A stretch of DNA of 64,000 bases, from assembly GCA_021234155.1 (NCBI GenBank), contig JAJEKV010000005.1, positions 4,652,952 to 4,716,951 of the forward strand, written 5' to 3'. This document shows, one piece after another, positions 20,827 through 32,850 of this stretch (position 1 is its first letter; each line of letters starts with the position of its first letter). The translations under genes were made by a program, and so were the position numbers. The notes below the pieces were generated by a model. The model worked only from the letters and a program-made list of their open reading frames with translations, had not been told where the DNA came from and did no database searches. The DNA is from Isoetes taiwanensis. Taxonomy: Eukaryota > Streptophyta > Lycopodiopsida > Isoetales > Isoetaceae.

Positions 20827-22000
20827 TTGGCGACTCCCGCCACCTCAGCTCGTGTCTCAGAGGCCATTGCCACCATGGAGGATAATAACAGGAAAGAAGT
20901 TGTGTCCTATCTCCAGCAATTGCAAGCCAAGCAAGACTCCATGAATGTCCAGCTCCCATCAGATGAAATCTTTTATGAGGTTCAGGAGTGCAGGGCAACT
21001 TTCGAGCATTTTGGGGCTCCAGTAATGCAGATTAGCCATGAAGATCATCGGCGACATATGAAGCAGTTGGTTGCATGTTCCGTGGTCTGCCACTTCACTG
21101 GCCCTTTTTTAGATTTGAAGCGCGTGGGATCTTGTCTGTCTGGGCACCTTCATAAGCTAGGTCTTCCTGCTTATCAATCTATCAAGCTTGTAGCAAAAGA
21201 TCAACGTTGCTTTTTTTTTTTATGTTTGAATCTCCTGAGCCAGCTGCGCAACTCATAGAACGAGGTGTTGATCCTCTTTGGAAACACTTCTTGCTCTATC
21301 AACAGTATGTTCCTGGATCCTTTCCAGCTAAGCCAGATGCCTTACGTGCCCCCTTCTAGTTTGCTATTGAAGATTTTCCTCCAGAGCTATAGGATTCCAA
21401 GTTCATTTCTGTCATTGCTAATGAGATCAGACTCCATTTGCAACACTCAATAACCAATGGCATCACCAAGATTTGTGTTGTAAGGCCCACTCATCGTGAT
21501 TTGCCTCAAACAATTGTTGTCCAGAGCAGGCCCATGTTCTTTTCGTTTAAGTTGTCTTTCTTGAATGGTCCTGAGCTAGCTCTCATGTTTCCTAAACACA
21601 GGGTTTACCAACATGGTCCTCCATCTGCTCCTCCGGCACTCCATGCTCTAGATCAGCTCCCACCTCAATGGATATCTCTCACATCCCTGTGCCTGCAACT
21701 GCCCCCCTGCTCTTCCAATTGTAGCCCCCCCACCTCAATCTCTGGAACACCAAATGTTGAGACTGGTTGAAATTCAGAGATCGCAAGAACAGATTGAACT
21801 CATGGACAGTATATGGACATTGATCGGCTTGGCATCCACCCACCACCAAAACATCCACCGGCTCTTCGTCAACCACGAAAATCAGCTAAGGGATCTAATT
21901 CCTCTGCATCCTAGCCCTCAGTTCCTGCTTTATATAGCGCTGCTCCTCCCATTGCATCCCACTGTCATCGCTTTGATCCACTTCAATGGATTGGTTTAGT
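20827..22000 (+). pseudogene. Unidentified decayed coding region
   Basis: A chain of frames with coding character: EAIATMEDNNRKEVVSYLQQ (coiled-coil-like), then AAQLIERGVDPLWKHFLLYQ near 21250, then proline-rich sequence and RLVEIQRSQEQIELMDSIW. Stops interrupt them. It could be the gag of an unrecognised retroelement or a second ORF of a mobile element. Nothing in it is diagnostic. Confidence 0.3.
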
Positions 22001-22009
22001 TGATGAGGT

Positions 22010-22523
22010 TATTGCCATGCCAGATGCCCAGGAAATGGAAAATATCCTTAAATTCCCTTGAGATACCAACGGTCTCATCTGAATTGGTGACATCACAAGG
22101 TCAATGCAGTAAGTTTCATGGAATGTTCAGGGGGCAACCTCCTTCCCCCTCAAGTGGAGCCGCATTTATTTCTACTTAATCGAGATTGGACGCTCAGTTT
22201 GTATGTCTTCAAGAGCACAAGTGTCGTAAGGGAGACGTATCAAAGCTTGCAGACATGATTGGTTGAAAGTTTAATGTCCTTATCGCAACAGCTGGTTCTG
22301 CCAGTGCAGGACTGGTGATAGCATGGCTCCATGTTATAGCTCCATGTTATAGCTGCTATTCTGGAGCCAATAATTCTATGGTAGACAAATTCATTTGAAA
22401 CTGTTGCTGCTCTTATTACTATTTTTGGATATCTCCATGTCAACATATCAAAGAGCTGCTCAAGTACATGGGGTGTTGTTCCAAGGAATTTGGATGATAT
22501 CTGGGCGTCTCCATTAAAACGAT
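22010..22523. other. Unassigned DNA; ends in one satellite unit
   Basis: No gene seen. The last bases (ATCTGGGCGTCTCCATTAAAA, split by the LTR insertion from its neighbours) match the tandem units at 24505-24720. Confidence 0.4.
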
Positions 22524-22868
22524 TGTTGGAGTCATCACCACATTCACTACAGTCACCACATTCACCACAGTCACTACTGTTGGGTGGGTATATGAGACAA
22601 TATATCGTATATGGAGTGATATACGCATATGCACGCGTAGAGGATATATGTATGTATGCATTGTGGTGTGGAGGATCTTATTATCATCACTGTGTATCTG
22701 AGCAGGGAGAGAAAACAGAGAGAGACGGTGGGAGAGAGAGAGTATTTTTGCTTGATCTAGCTATGGAGATTATGAATCTTTATGTTGTGTATTGCATAGA
22801 TATAGTAGGTTGAAGCTTGAATTATTGGTTTTTTATCCTTCTTGCAAGACGGAGTTTAGACTCTAACA
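22524..22868 (+). repeat. 5' LTR of the gag-only element
   Basis: Begins TGTTGGAGTC and ends GACTCTAACA. It contains a run of GTCACCACATTCAC minirepeats, three copies here and four in the other LTR, which explains the length difference. Confidence 0.75.
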
Positions 22869-23444
22869 ATTTGGCAACCACGGTGCTCGACAGACCATTG
22901 ATTGGCAAGAATTTTCATTTGAAAAAGGAGTTGTTACCATTTGTATGGGTGATCGTCAGAAAAGAACGATATCATTGAGCAAGGAGCAAATTCTTTGTGT
23001 GAAGGGTATTTTGTCATACAATTTGACAAGGGGAGCATAGTTTTATGCCCAAGAGAAGTAAGAAGGATATATCACCAAGCTCCACCGTAACAAGAAGGGG
23101 ACTGGTGACTCAACATTTTGGTTCAAAATTTGCATCAAGATTCAATTTCATTTTTAGATTTGGGAGCAGATCTGGATCTAATTCTCTGATCTTGGAGGTT
23201 CTAATTCCATATATTGATCTAGAAGGTACTCCAATTTTGTTTTTCAAATTGAAGAGATATTCCACTTCGTTTTTTCAATTTCAAGAACCCCAAGAAGGGG
23301 CAGAGATGACTGTATTACCACCCATGGCGTGGGTTTTCTGACAATGGGGATTCCAAAGTTTAATGATCTGGTAGATCGGGATCATTTGAAGCATATTGTG
23401 AAGTTTGAGATTGCCAGCAATGTAAGTTACCGGCTACTGATTAC

Positions 23445-23960
23445 TTGCTTTGGTTTCATAGTTCTTTCCAAGATTCGGTGAAGGAATGGGCACAAACTCG
23501 CCCAGATACCATGACATATCTGGAATTAAAGGAAGCATTCATTGCTAATTATCAAGAAGTCCATGATAAGGATAAGACTATGGAAAGGTGGACCAATTTC
23601 ACACAAAAGGAAGATGAATCAATTAGAGAGTATAATCAGAGGTATATTGTGGTTCTCAAAGCCGTGGTTCATTGGAAGATTGCAATGAGTGATGAAATGG
23701 ATATCCAATGGTATATGAAGAGGCTGAAACGAGCTATTGCTCATAAGGTGAAGGCTAAACAACCGACAACAATGCTAGGAGCACAAAAGTATGCTCTCAA
23801 GACTGAAGATAAGCTGGGATACATTCATGAAGTTGCTGCTCCAGAGTATAAAATAGAGGATATTGCAGCCAAGGTTTCTAAGCTTACAATTGGTGAGAAG
23901 TCAAGAGAGGTTTCAGTTTATTATACTACATGTAGATTGCTGGAATTCTGCTCAAGATAA
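23445..23960 (+). CDS. Retrotransposon gag protein
   Basis: A 171-residue frame with the Retrotrans_gag pattern: VKEWAQTRPDTMTYLELKEA, FIANYQEVHDKDKTMERW, ESIREYNQRYIVVLKAVV, then GAQKYALKTEDKLGYIHEV. The same GAQKxALKxEDKLxYIHEVAAPE text occurs at about 36.17 kb. The start is uncertain, as coding appears to begin upstream in other frames (from about 23045). No zinc knuckle follows before the LTR. Confidence 0.7.
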   Translation: MLWFHSSFQDSVKEWAQTRPDTMTYLELKEAFIANYQEVHDKDKTMERWTNFTQKEDESIREYNQRYIVVLKAVVHWKIAMSDEMDIQWYMKRLKRAIAHKVKAKQPTTMLGAQKYALKTEDKLGYIHEVAAPEYKIEDIAAKVSKLTIGEKSREVSVYYTTCRLLEFCSR

Positions 23961-24137
23961 AAAATGTAGGGAGAAGAGATTCCTTTGTACTAGTTATTTG
24001 GATTTTAGGAGGGTAATTTTCTTTTTATATATACATGTAAATGTGTCATTTGGGGACATGTCCCAAAGACCATATTAGTATATTTTATTGTGGGTTCTCC
24101 GCCATGGAGTGGCACATTTTCCCACTGTGGTCGCCAC

Positions 24138-24504
24138 TGTTGGGGTTGTCACCACATTCACTATAGTCACCACATTCATCACAGTCACCACATTCACCAC
24201 AGTCACCACTGTTGGGGTGGTATATGCGACAGTATATCGTATATGGAGTGATATACGCATATGCACGCGTGGAGGATATATGCACGTATACATTGTGGTG
24301 TGGAGGATCCCATTGTCATCACTGTGTTATCTGAGCAGGGAGAGAAAACAAGGAGAGATGGTGTATGAGAGAGAGATTATTTTTGATTGATCTAGCTATG
24401 GAGATTATCAATCTTTATGTTGTGCATTGCATAGATCTGGTAGATTGAAGCTTGCATTATTGGTTTTTCATCCTTCTTGCAAGGTTGGAGTTTAGGCTCT
24501 AACA
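24138..24504 (+). repeat. 3' LTR of the gag-only element
   Basis: Begins TGTTGGGGTT and ends GGCTCTAACA. It differs from the 5' LTR at scattered positions and by one extra minirepeat, so the insertion is not recent. Confidence 0.75.
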
Positions 24505-24720
24505 ACCACATCCAAGTACACCATGAGAATAGCCACATTTGGACGTCTTCACTAAAACCACATGAAAGTACACCACATAGCCACATCTGGGCGTCTTCAC
24601 CAAAACCACATCAAAGTAACCACATAAGCCACATCTGGGCATCTCCACTAAAACCATATCAAAGTACACCACATATGGGCATCTCCACTAAGACCACATC
24701 AAAGTACATCACATACTAAG
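24505..24720 (+). repeat. Tandem satellite of about 50-bp units
   Basis: Four or more diverged units of the form CCACATCTGGGCRTCTTCAC + TAAAACCACATCAAAGTACA. One more unit lies left of the LTR element at about 22490-22520, so the retroelement landed inside the array. Confidence 0.7.
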
Positions 24721-24754
24721 TACAATATATAGTAATATGCTTATGGATGATCAT

Positions 24755-24835
24755 TGAAACCATTATGGTTGGGATTAAAAAACCTCGCCCTAGGTTTTCG
24801 AGGAAAAACCCTGACCATAATAGTGACACTAGCCA
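24755..24835 (-). mobile_element. LINE-A family 3' UTR fragment
   Basis: On the minus strand GGTTTTTCCTCGAAAACCTA and GAGGTTTTTTAATCCCAACC match the 3' UTR of LINE-A at about 1736-1790. Both ends are lost and there is no microsatellite tail. Confidence 0.55.
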
Positions 24836-24839
24836 ATAG

Positions 24840-25540
24840 GGATCTAATATGAACAGGTACAACAACATCTAAAATTTGATCAAGGTGAAACGTGCAATAC
24901 ATGCTCTTCTCCTCAAATAGTCAAGTCACAAACCTTCAAAACCATACTCCAAGCCATCATGACAGACTGTGCCTCTATATGAATGATAATTCCAAAATAT
25001 ACTCCAAGTCAACTTGGTGGAGTTAAAGAAGATACTCTATAACATAAATCAACCCAGCAAAACAAAGGGCGAGGATCTCATTACAACAATGTAGCACAAA
25101 GCACAAGACATGAGGGTCTTCCAATACTGACACGAGGGCCTACCAACACCGGCATGAGGGCCAAGAGTCCACAATCTCATAACGCCAAACTGGCACAAGG
25201 GTCATAAGTCACAACCAAATCCACCGCATGAGGGCCCTTCCCACACACTAGGCGTTAAATGGATAAAGGATAGCCAAGCATTTAAGGTGGGTAGGTGAAA
25301 TAGTTAGATCGACGAGGAAATAACATGGAACAAGGAGACCAAGGTTTCCCAGGAATTCCAACAAATCAACCTTAAACATTCAGTGTGGGTGGGTGGGGAG
25401 TAGGAGATCCAAGCAGAAGCGTGGTGATGAGGTCGTGTTGATGAAAAATGGAAAGGCTAGGAGGGGTGAGTGGATGGGCCTGGAGGGTTGAAGGGATGGG
25501 TGGGTGGGGGTAAAGGATCGAGAAAGCAAGGAGACCGTAA
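24840..25540. other. Unassigned DNA with diffuse repeats
   Basis: No coding region recognised. A loose repeat of GCATGAGGGCC type (25100-25240) is present. Confidence 0.35.
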
Positions 25541-25596
25541 GAAGAGGAAGAGGAAGAGGAAGAGGAAGAGGAAGAGGAAGAGGAAGAGGAAGAAAG
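25541..25596 (+). repeat. (AGGAAG)n microsatellite
   Basis: About nine hexanucleotide units. The basic or proline/leucine-rich ORFs over it are by-products of the repeat. Confidence 0.9.
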
Positions 25597-25599
25597 GGG

Positions 25600-26885
25600 C
25601 TATAAGAAGGAAAAACCATAACTACCTAGGCAAACTAACTATAATGTTTGGTTTTGACAATTACACTAGTGCGCATTTCATTGACAGAAATAATTGTTTG
25701 ATCCTCATTTGCATTGTGCTTTAGCAATTCTGCCATAATCTGCACGCTAATCTACATGGCTGCTAGACTGATCTTTTCCATGCTAGAGTCTATCAAATCA
25801 TTTTCTATGGCTTCAAACCTGCAATTAAGTGAACTAGAATTAACATAGTCATAAAATATGTTCACTAAATGCTTGTCATCAAGATCATATTTCTTGGCGA
25901 CATGAGTGAACAATTTGCTTTTATGGTCACGTCAACCTTGCATTTTTAGGAATTGGCTTGAAAACATATAATCTTCTTGCTCCACAAAATGCCCTCATCT
26001 TCTGAAGACAAGTCTACTGCAGGATTAACCTCCTCTAACCTCATTGAGGGACTACAATACTTTAAAGACCACGCGAATCATGAATGTACGCGCTCTCATA
26101 CATCTACCTCCCAGAGCGTATCTAAAATAGTTCCCTCTACTCTAACTGGGTGTCCACAGTATAGTCTTTCAACCCCGGATTCGTAAATCGGCATTGTCTG
26201 CCACCATCTGTGAACCAAGTTTATTCTAGTTCTTCTCGTCAGTAACTACACTCTCACCATAGTACCAACACTCACCCTTCTGTTGAAATTAGACAATCTG
26301 GCAGTGTCTCCAAAATAACCAACACTATACACATCTCAATGTGTGACCTTGGGACCAACTTCATGCAGCACATCGACACCTTTCATGTGGATGACAACTT
26401 GGGTAATTAGCCATCCCCTCAAGGTGGTGTTTACTCTTCAAAAGCATCCCCATAGGTTCACCAGTCAATATTTCAACAAGCTTTCCGACCAATAATTCCA
26501 TTTGGTCCAACGTCGTTGTTGCAGGTGCTGCAATTTCTAAACTCAGGTTCCCCGTGCCTACAGGACCCTTAACACACTGCCCCTCAAGTTTATAGTGATC
26601 CAACGATTGAGATCAATCTTGACCAATGGTGATATGGCTCCTTAACACATTACCCCTCAAGTTTATAGTGATCCAACAGTTCAGATCAATCTTGATCAGT
26701 GTGTTACACTGCTAGTCCATAACACCCTAGGGTGTTATCAAATGGACAGATCTAGATCGATGTTGATGGTGATCGGATGACCCAAAACTCTCGGGGCATT
26801 GTGTTAAGGGCGATAACGCCCTGGCCCTCGGGTGTTACTTCAAAAAAATTTTCGGCCCAATAAAATGGCGAGGGGCGTGCGCTAC
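25600..26885. other. Unassigned DNA; one coding-like stretch and a 73-bp duplication
   Basis: On the minus strand about 25940-25790 reads KLFTHVAKKYDLDDKHLVNI and FYDYVNSSSLNCRFEAIE without a Met, a coding-like fragment I cannot identify. CCCCTCAAGTTTATAGTGAT starts at 26580 and again at 26653, marking a 73-bp tandem duplication. Confidence 0.35.
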
Positions 26886-26977
26886 TAAACGTTACAGTAA
26901 TCATATTTGTACTGTGTTGTGCTGTGCATACTATATAGGGCCCATATATAGCACAGCACAGCACAACAGGTACAAAT

Positions 26978-29900
26978 CAATGATCAACTTTCATGGCCTG
27001 CCCGCCCTTAAACTGGTGTCCTCCCCTGCAAAAGAAGGGAAAAAAAAAATTATAGGCATTATAAATAAGGGTGGGCAAAAAATTATGGAACCTTTAACAT
27101 AAGGGCAAAGATTTGAAAAACCCTTAAAATTCTATTTAATGTCAATATTAAATATATGTAGCATTTAAATATATTACCCAATTTCGAAAAGCAAAAGGAA
27201 GAGAGAGAAAAAAAAAGGGGAGAAAAAATTGGAATGGCAGCAACGTGAGTGAATGGCGGTGCGCGGGAAACGGGACGGGACGGGAAGGGAAGATCAAGAG
27301 GGAAGGAGGAATGTAAGCGGCCCTGTTCCTCTCTGTGCGAATTCCAGGGGCTCTGTAAAAAGCTCCGTCTGGCTGGATCAGTGCAACAAAACCCAACCTC
27401 GGTATAATGCTGCATCAATCCGGCCCTTCTGATCTGCTCCTAGCTCCTTCCATTCTCTTTCCCTGCATTTTTTTCCCAATTCCGAGCCTATCTCTGAAGA
27501 TCTAAAGAGTTTTTGTGTTGAAGCAATTTCTGAAGATGGGTAAAGCGGCATGCACCTTCAGAGGGAAGGAAGCTGAATTCTGACAGGGACAAAAAGTTTA
27601 AGAAATTGGTGCATGGCATTCGATTCAAAACAGGTTAGTGCTTGCTTCCAATTTTTTTGCTTGCATTCTTTCTTTCTTGCATTCTTATTGTCTGATACAT
27701 GGTCAATAAATTTTACAGCTTGAATTCACAAACATGATTTACATTCTATTTACATTCTGGCATCAATTGTCTTGATACTCAGAGGCAAAGGTAAGCTCCT
27801 GCTTTATAAAATTTTTCTTTCTCTTTGCTATGAAAAAAACTGTATTATAATGATTATTATATTATACAAACATTTCCTTTTTTTAAACTCAATTTTTTCC
27901 TGCTATGCACTCTTTGTTGATACTCTATTTATCATTTAGATGGCACCTCGTCTAGGACGGCCAAAGAATGACAAAATGCAGGCCACAATCAATATGATGT
28001 TCTCTCGGAATACTAGAGGGGCTAACGCGCAATGCACATTTGATTTAAATGAAGCACTTGCACATGACAACGAGAATGAGGAGGATGAGGCGGAACACTC
28101 TAATAGGAACTTGGTGGATGATGTGGAAGTGGATATGGCGTCACATAGTGGAAAGAAAAGGAAGAAAAAAGATAGAAAATTCAGAGAAGAATGGAAGATA
28201 AAGTATCCTTGGGTTTATGGTAATTTTGATGAGCATGGTGTTGAAAGAATGAAATGCTCTTGGTGTGCAGAGTGTAGAATGGATAATGTATTTGCCTTGC
28301 AAGGGAGTAGCACTATACAAAAGCAAGCTCTTGAGGTCCATGAGAAATCAAGAAGTCACAAGAAGGCAAGTCAGATTATGGCTGAAAAAATAAAAAGATC
28401 TCATGTTCCATTGCCCGTTAAATTTGATGAGATGCTTGAGATTGAGCACATGAGAGTTATGAAAGTTATGCAATTGATGTATTATGTTGCAACTAGAGAC
28501 CAACCATTGGAAGCATATCCTTCTCTGTGCGAGCTTCATAGATTCTCAAAAGCACCTGACATGCCCCTTAGTAATGAATATTCAGCTTATACCAACACAA
28601 AGATGGGCAAGGAATTCTTGGTGGCTATGAAAACGGTTTATTTTCAGAAACTTATAAGCGAGGTATGTGATAGTCCATATTTCTCTTTGTTGATTGACGA
28701 GTCTACAGATTGTACGTTAACAAGCTATATGATTGTGTATGTCACATATCTCACTGATAAAGGCAATGGACTGCCTATGACTAGTTTCCTTGGCTTGATT
28801 GAGGTTGTTTGTAGATTGTGATGCGCTTCACTTATATACCGCATTGTGTGATTTCATGAATGATATTGGCCTTGAGAAACATAAAATGATAGGCATAGCA
28901 ACTGATGGTGCTTCCGTGATGGTTGGAGTGCATACTGGTATTGCCACTAGATTCAAGGGCGAAATACCTTCTTTGATATCAGTCCATTGTATCGCACATA
29001 GAGAAGCTTTAGTTGTCAAAGATGCTTTAAAGTGTTTCAAGATATGTGATGTGGAGAAAGTTACACGCAAGGTGAAAAAGTGGGTTGGAAAATCCCATAT
29101 CAGACATTCTGCTGTAAAATCTCTTGCACTTGCATTTAATTTGAAGCCATTGGAGGTGTTGCGAATTCATGATATTCGATGGCTCTCTAGAGGACAAGTT
29201 ATGGCACGTATGGTTGCTTTGATGCCTATTTTGATGGAGATTTGGTCAAGTGAAGGCGGGGAGCTCTTCTTAGCTTTTACTAGTCTCAAGGTACAATTTT
29301 TTATTCACTTGCTAGCTGATGTGCTTTTCCAATGCAACATATTGAATGAGTTGTTCCAACATCGTACGGTTGATATCTCTCATGTTGGGATGGATATATC
29401 TATCACAAAGAAGAAACTTGAACGCCATTTCTTAGTTGGTGAGTTTGGTGCAAGAGCAAAGTATTTTTCTGATTTTCAAGCAATGGCAAAGTGTGGCTAT
29501 ATCTGGTATAAGGATGCGCACGGAGTCATTCATCGTCATAATCTTCATTCTGGACCTATTGGTGCAAATGACACTATGCATATGCCTACATGGGGATCTT
29601 GTGTTGAAGAAGGTAAGTCCTTTGTGCGAAAAGTAATTGATGGCCTTGATAAAAGATTTGGTAATCTTGATTTATTTGAAGCATCAAAGTTATTCTCTCC
29701 TCGTGATTATGTAATAGATCTTGATGATGATGATGTGCATGCTAAAACATGTGACAAATGGATGGATGTGCTTATTGGCTCTCTCGATGGGAGGATTGAT
29801 GGACGAAAATGTCGAGTTGAATGCATGGATTTCACTTTAAGAATGATGGGCCGTTGTCCAAGAAAGTCTTTACATGAGGCTTGGCTTTTCAGGGTTTGAA

Positions 29901-30432
29901 TTGGACTTAGGTCAACTATATCCTGAAATGAAGAAGCTATGGCAAATGATTTTAGTGATTCCGGCCTCTACAGTGGAATGTGAAAGGGGTTTCTCAAAAT
30001 TGAATAGCATCAAAGACGATGATAGAAGTAGATTGAGCTTCAAAAGCTTAGATTTGTTAATGTTCATGTCATTAAATGGTCCGAAGAACATGGAAGAAGT
30101 TGATTGGTCATCCATTTACAAGGAATGGATGAATGCAAAGGAGAGGCGTATTGGGGAATTGTAGAAAGTTGTTTGGTATTTGATCTTACAGTTAACTTTA
30201 CCTTGTCTTGTTTAGTACTCTAATCTTTTCTTGAACTCATGCATATAAGCTTTGTTTTCTATAAATTGTGCTTTAATGTTATTTTATTATGAATTTTGTG
30301 GTAAATAAGGGCAGTTTACATTGTGCCATGGAATAAAAAGGGCTGATAAAAGTTTAACCTTCCCAAAAAAGGGCAACTCAAAATATGCCCTTAGAAAAAA
30401 AAGTAGGGTCTACCCTTATAAGTTGAACCCTG
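26978..30432 (+). mobile_element. Complete hAT DNA transposon, 3.46 kb
   Basis: The flanking 8-bp duplication GTACAAAT is perfect (26970-26977 and 30433-30440). The terminal inverted repeats are CAATGATCAACTT at the left and CAGGGTTCAACTT (inverse of the right end), 10 of 13 positions identical. The interior carries a hAT transposase on the plus strand with presumed 5' UTR introns before 27940. Eight-base duplications and CA...TG ends are known hAT features. Frameshifts in the gene make it non-autonomous now. Confidence 0.88.
27940..30164 (+). pseudogene. hAT transposase (ZNF862/DUF4371-like), two frameshifts
   Basis: The N-terminus MAPRLGRPKNDK is followed by a basic linker and a C2H2-like finger (MKCSWCAEC ... 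VHEKSRSHKK, about residues 104-146). RNase H-like catalytic landmarks are FSLLIDESTDCT and MIGIATDGASVMVG, followed by SVHCIAHREALV. The C-terminal dimerisation region has VIPASTVECERGFSKLNSIK and RSRLSFKSLDLLMFMSL. The three frames (27940-28821, 28799-29899 and 29874-30164) are colinear with one protein and overlap only at the breaks, so two small indels near 28.80 and 29.89 kb disrupt it. The rest is well preserved, pointing to fairly recent loss. Confidence 0.85.
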
Positions 30433-30584
30433 GTACAAATATGATTACTGCAACGTTTAAGGCACTTGGCCTCTTTAAGTAAGAACCTAAAACAATATTG
30501 AAAACCTAAGAAACTTCGTCCTTTTTATTAAGTCAATCAAAACCTAAAACACAACGAATATTGAAAACCTAAAACAGAAGTAGC

Positions 30585-31030
30585 TCAAGCCCAGTCTTTT
30601 GACTTTAAACAGGGACACTGGCGATTTTCTAAACATGGACATTGGCGGGGCTGCTGGTCCTTCTCAGGCAACTCATCTGATTTCAAATAATGAAGCGCAT
30701 CCTTAAACAGGTCTTCGATTCTATCATGATATTGGTCTATGCCCGTTGTCCCGCTGAAATGGTAATTCTCCATCTCTGATACGTTTTTTGACATTGCTTT
30801 CAGATGATTTCGATTTTTAGCATGCTTCTTGAACCCTGTGTGAAAAGACTTATCTTTCTTCATTAGCTCAATAACAAGTTCTACAGCATGACGACGAATT
30901 CTAGGTAACTGAACTACTGAAGGGGACTCAATTTTAGCAAGTAAGCTACTCAGAGCTTCAATGATACCCTTGAAAGGTTCAGCTTTAGCAGGTCCAGGCA
31001 CATTCGAAGAATCCGAAGCTTCAACTTCGC
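30585..31030 (-). pseudogene. Plant ARM-repeat (BLE2-like) C-terminal fragment
   Basis: The frame reads FKGIIEALSSLLAKIESPSV, PRIRRHAVELVIELMKKDKS, then MSKNVSEMENYHFSGTTGID and IEDLFKDALHYL. The order 'RRIRR..IEL...M.......E......SE.E....FSGT.G' is the C-terminal pattern I associate with plant ARM-repeat/BLE2-type proteins. Upstream coding (31030-31070, ESYIDIKAKLKL) is in another frame and nothing of the N-terminal membrane part is present. This is the only host-like gene remnant I see. Confidence 0.4.
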
Positions 31031-31156
31031 CTTAATGTCGATATACGATTCTGATAGACTCGTTCTTAGTAGCAATGTTAAAACATGTATTATAGTTAGA
31101 AAAGTACACACGTTTTGCAAAATTTGCAGACATGTACGGGAAGAACTTGTCAAACG

Positions 31157-31738
31157 AACGCCATCCTCCAAGTTCCCATGTTAACCCGTAATTATTTTAT
31201 ATTGTCAGTGTCACCAGCTAGCAAATCATAATCTGACTTATTCTTGGGACTATTGGGATTATAATATTGTTAGACTCCCACTGTTGTCAGGAATAAGTTG
31301 AAAAACTGTTAATGATAAGTCACCAATGCCACCTCAATATTACCTCAATGTTGGCGCTCTCTCGTACTTAGACTTTACATAAATTACCTTGAAAAGCTTT
31401 CTTGTTTGTGGCACAAACCCTTTTGCCAATATGTATAGTATGTCTATCTGCAGAGGTGCTTTATTATCACATGACTTTGTGCTCCTTACTAATGATAAAT
31501 AGTATCAAACGCCATCCTCCAAGTTGCCATGTTACCCTCAACCCGTAACTATTCTATATTGTCACCAGCTAGCAAATCATAATCTGACTTATTCTTGGGA
31601 GTATTGAGAGTAAAATATTGTTAGACTCCCAGCTTGTCGAGGATAAGTTGAAAAGCTGTAAATGATACGCCACCAATGCCACCTCAATGTTGGCCCTCTT
31701 TCATATTGCAAAGAGAATACTTAGACTTTGCATAGAAC
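31157..31738. repeat. Segmental tandem duplication, 351-bp period
   Basis: About 230 bp starting AACGCCATCCTCCAAGTT at 31157 recurs at 31508. Shared text includes CACCAGCTAGCAAATCATAA and ATATTGTTAGACTCCC. The copies differ by small indels. Confidence 0.75.
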
Positions 31739-31744
31739 TTTATG

Positions 31745-32850
31745 TTCGTGACGACGATTGACAAATAGTTTCACCACATTTATCACTCGTGCCAAACTTG
31801 TCACAAGTGGCAAAATTAATATTGTCATGCAACTTTGTGTCATGTGTGACACAAGCCACTCATTTTCATTTATTTCTTCATTTTTCTTCTAGTCTATTCC
31901 TCTGTAAGCACCATTCTTCTCCATCTAAGCGTTCAATTTCCATGCAGCTGCAGTATGGACAATCTCTTTGTTGTTCTGCCACATATTGCTAGGAGGAGAA
32001 GGATACGGGAGCTTATAGATGCACTGCTTGCTTCCTCCAGATACAAGGGGACATTAGAGGCATGGGATCTCATACTGTCCTCCTAAAAGATTAGTGTTCT
32101 TTATATTGTATTTTTATTAACTTATAACTGCATCCTTTACCAACATTCTTAACTCACTTACCAACCTTCCTAACTTTCGAAACCCTTACATACAAAAAAA
32201 AAAAAAAAAATTGAATGCAAACCAAAAAATTTTGAATGCCAATTATTGGCGACATTATGATTCTTTTCCCAACTATGTTGGTCCTGTCCATGTGATTTCA
32301 GACCAAGCTATATCATTTTCGACCAATCTCTTAAATAGGCATGGGTTTTGTTTCTACTTTTTTTTTTTTTGTGCCGTACACGTCCTGTGGCGCCATGAAA
32401 CTTCTCAAATTTGGTCTTCTAAATTCGAAATTTGGACTTGTAATCATGCACATTTAGAATGTTTTAGCTTTCTACGCCAAACTATTATTTCCATCTAAGC
32501 CATTCTATTCTGTGCCAAAATGATGATTAAAATCACAATCCGGTTGCCAGTGGAGTATGCACAAACCTGAACGAAGAAAAAGGGAGATTTCAAGGTAAAA
32601 GTGAACGAAGATCTTATGAGATCTATTGGAGCCAAGAATGCACACATGTGGTCACAAGGAGAAATTTACCCCAAGGATCCGATAGCAGGTAAGGCACCAA
32701 ATTTTAGCCGTGTTACATCGGATTTATATGGTAAGGTGCCACTTATAATATTAGTGGAACTCTTATGTACTAAATTTTGAACATCTGTGGCACTTTGCAA
32801 TAATGCGATAATCCGTAAGACTCCACATATATATTCAAAATCTAATCCAT
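31745..32850. other. Unassigned DNA with two homopolymer runs
   Basis: No gene found. A run of 17 A (about 32193-32209) and a run of T (about 32359-32370) are present. A target duplication around the A run was looked for and not found. Confidence 0.35.

Larger units (their letters stand above)
22524..24504 (+). mobile_element. Short LTR retrotransposon with gag only (TR-GAG type)
   Basis: Two direct repeats with canonical TGTTGG...TAACA ends (22524-22868 and 24138-24504) flank 1.27 kb. The interior encodes a Ty3-type gag but no protease, RT or integrase. The sequence after the first LTR (ATTTGGCAACCACGGTGC) is a plausible primer-binding site. It is inserted in a tandem-repeat array: one unit lies to its left and several to its right. 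No clean 5-bp target duplication is visible (ACGAT against ACCAC). It would need proteins from a related full element; a gag related to it is found at 36.2 kb. Confidence 0.75.
26886..30460. mobile_element. Palindromic MITE, split by a hAT element
   Basis: The left arm TAAACGTTACAGTAATCATA + TTTGTAC (26886-26912) is the inverse of the right arm GTACAAATATGATTACTGCA + ACGTTTAA (30433-30460), with one internal mismatch. The inner arms GTTGTGCTGTGC and GCACAGCACAGCACAAC surround a short loop (26927-26949). Without the hAT insert the whole palindrome would be about 110 bp. Confidence 0.75.

Noticed and set aside
25470-25724. ORF with a RKRKRK tract resembling a nuclear signal
   Set aside because: The tract is the AGGAAG microsatellite; no domain is found on either side.
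26978-30432. The hAT element as the source of the 805-bp MITEs
   Set aside because: Terminal sequences differ beyond CAGGG/CATGG (TTCAACTT against AAAAAATTA).
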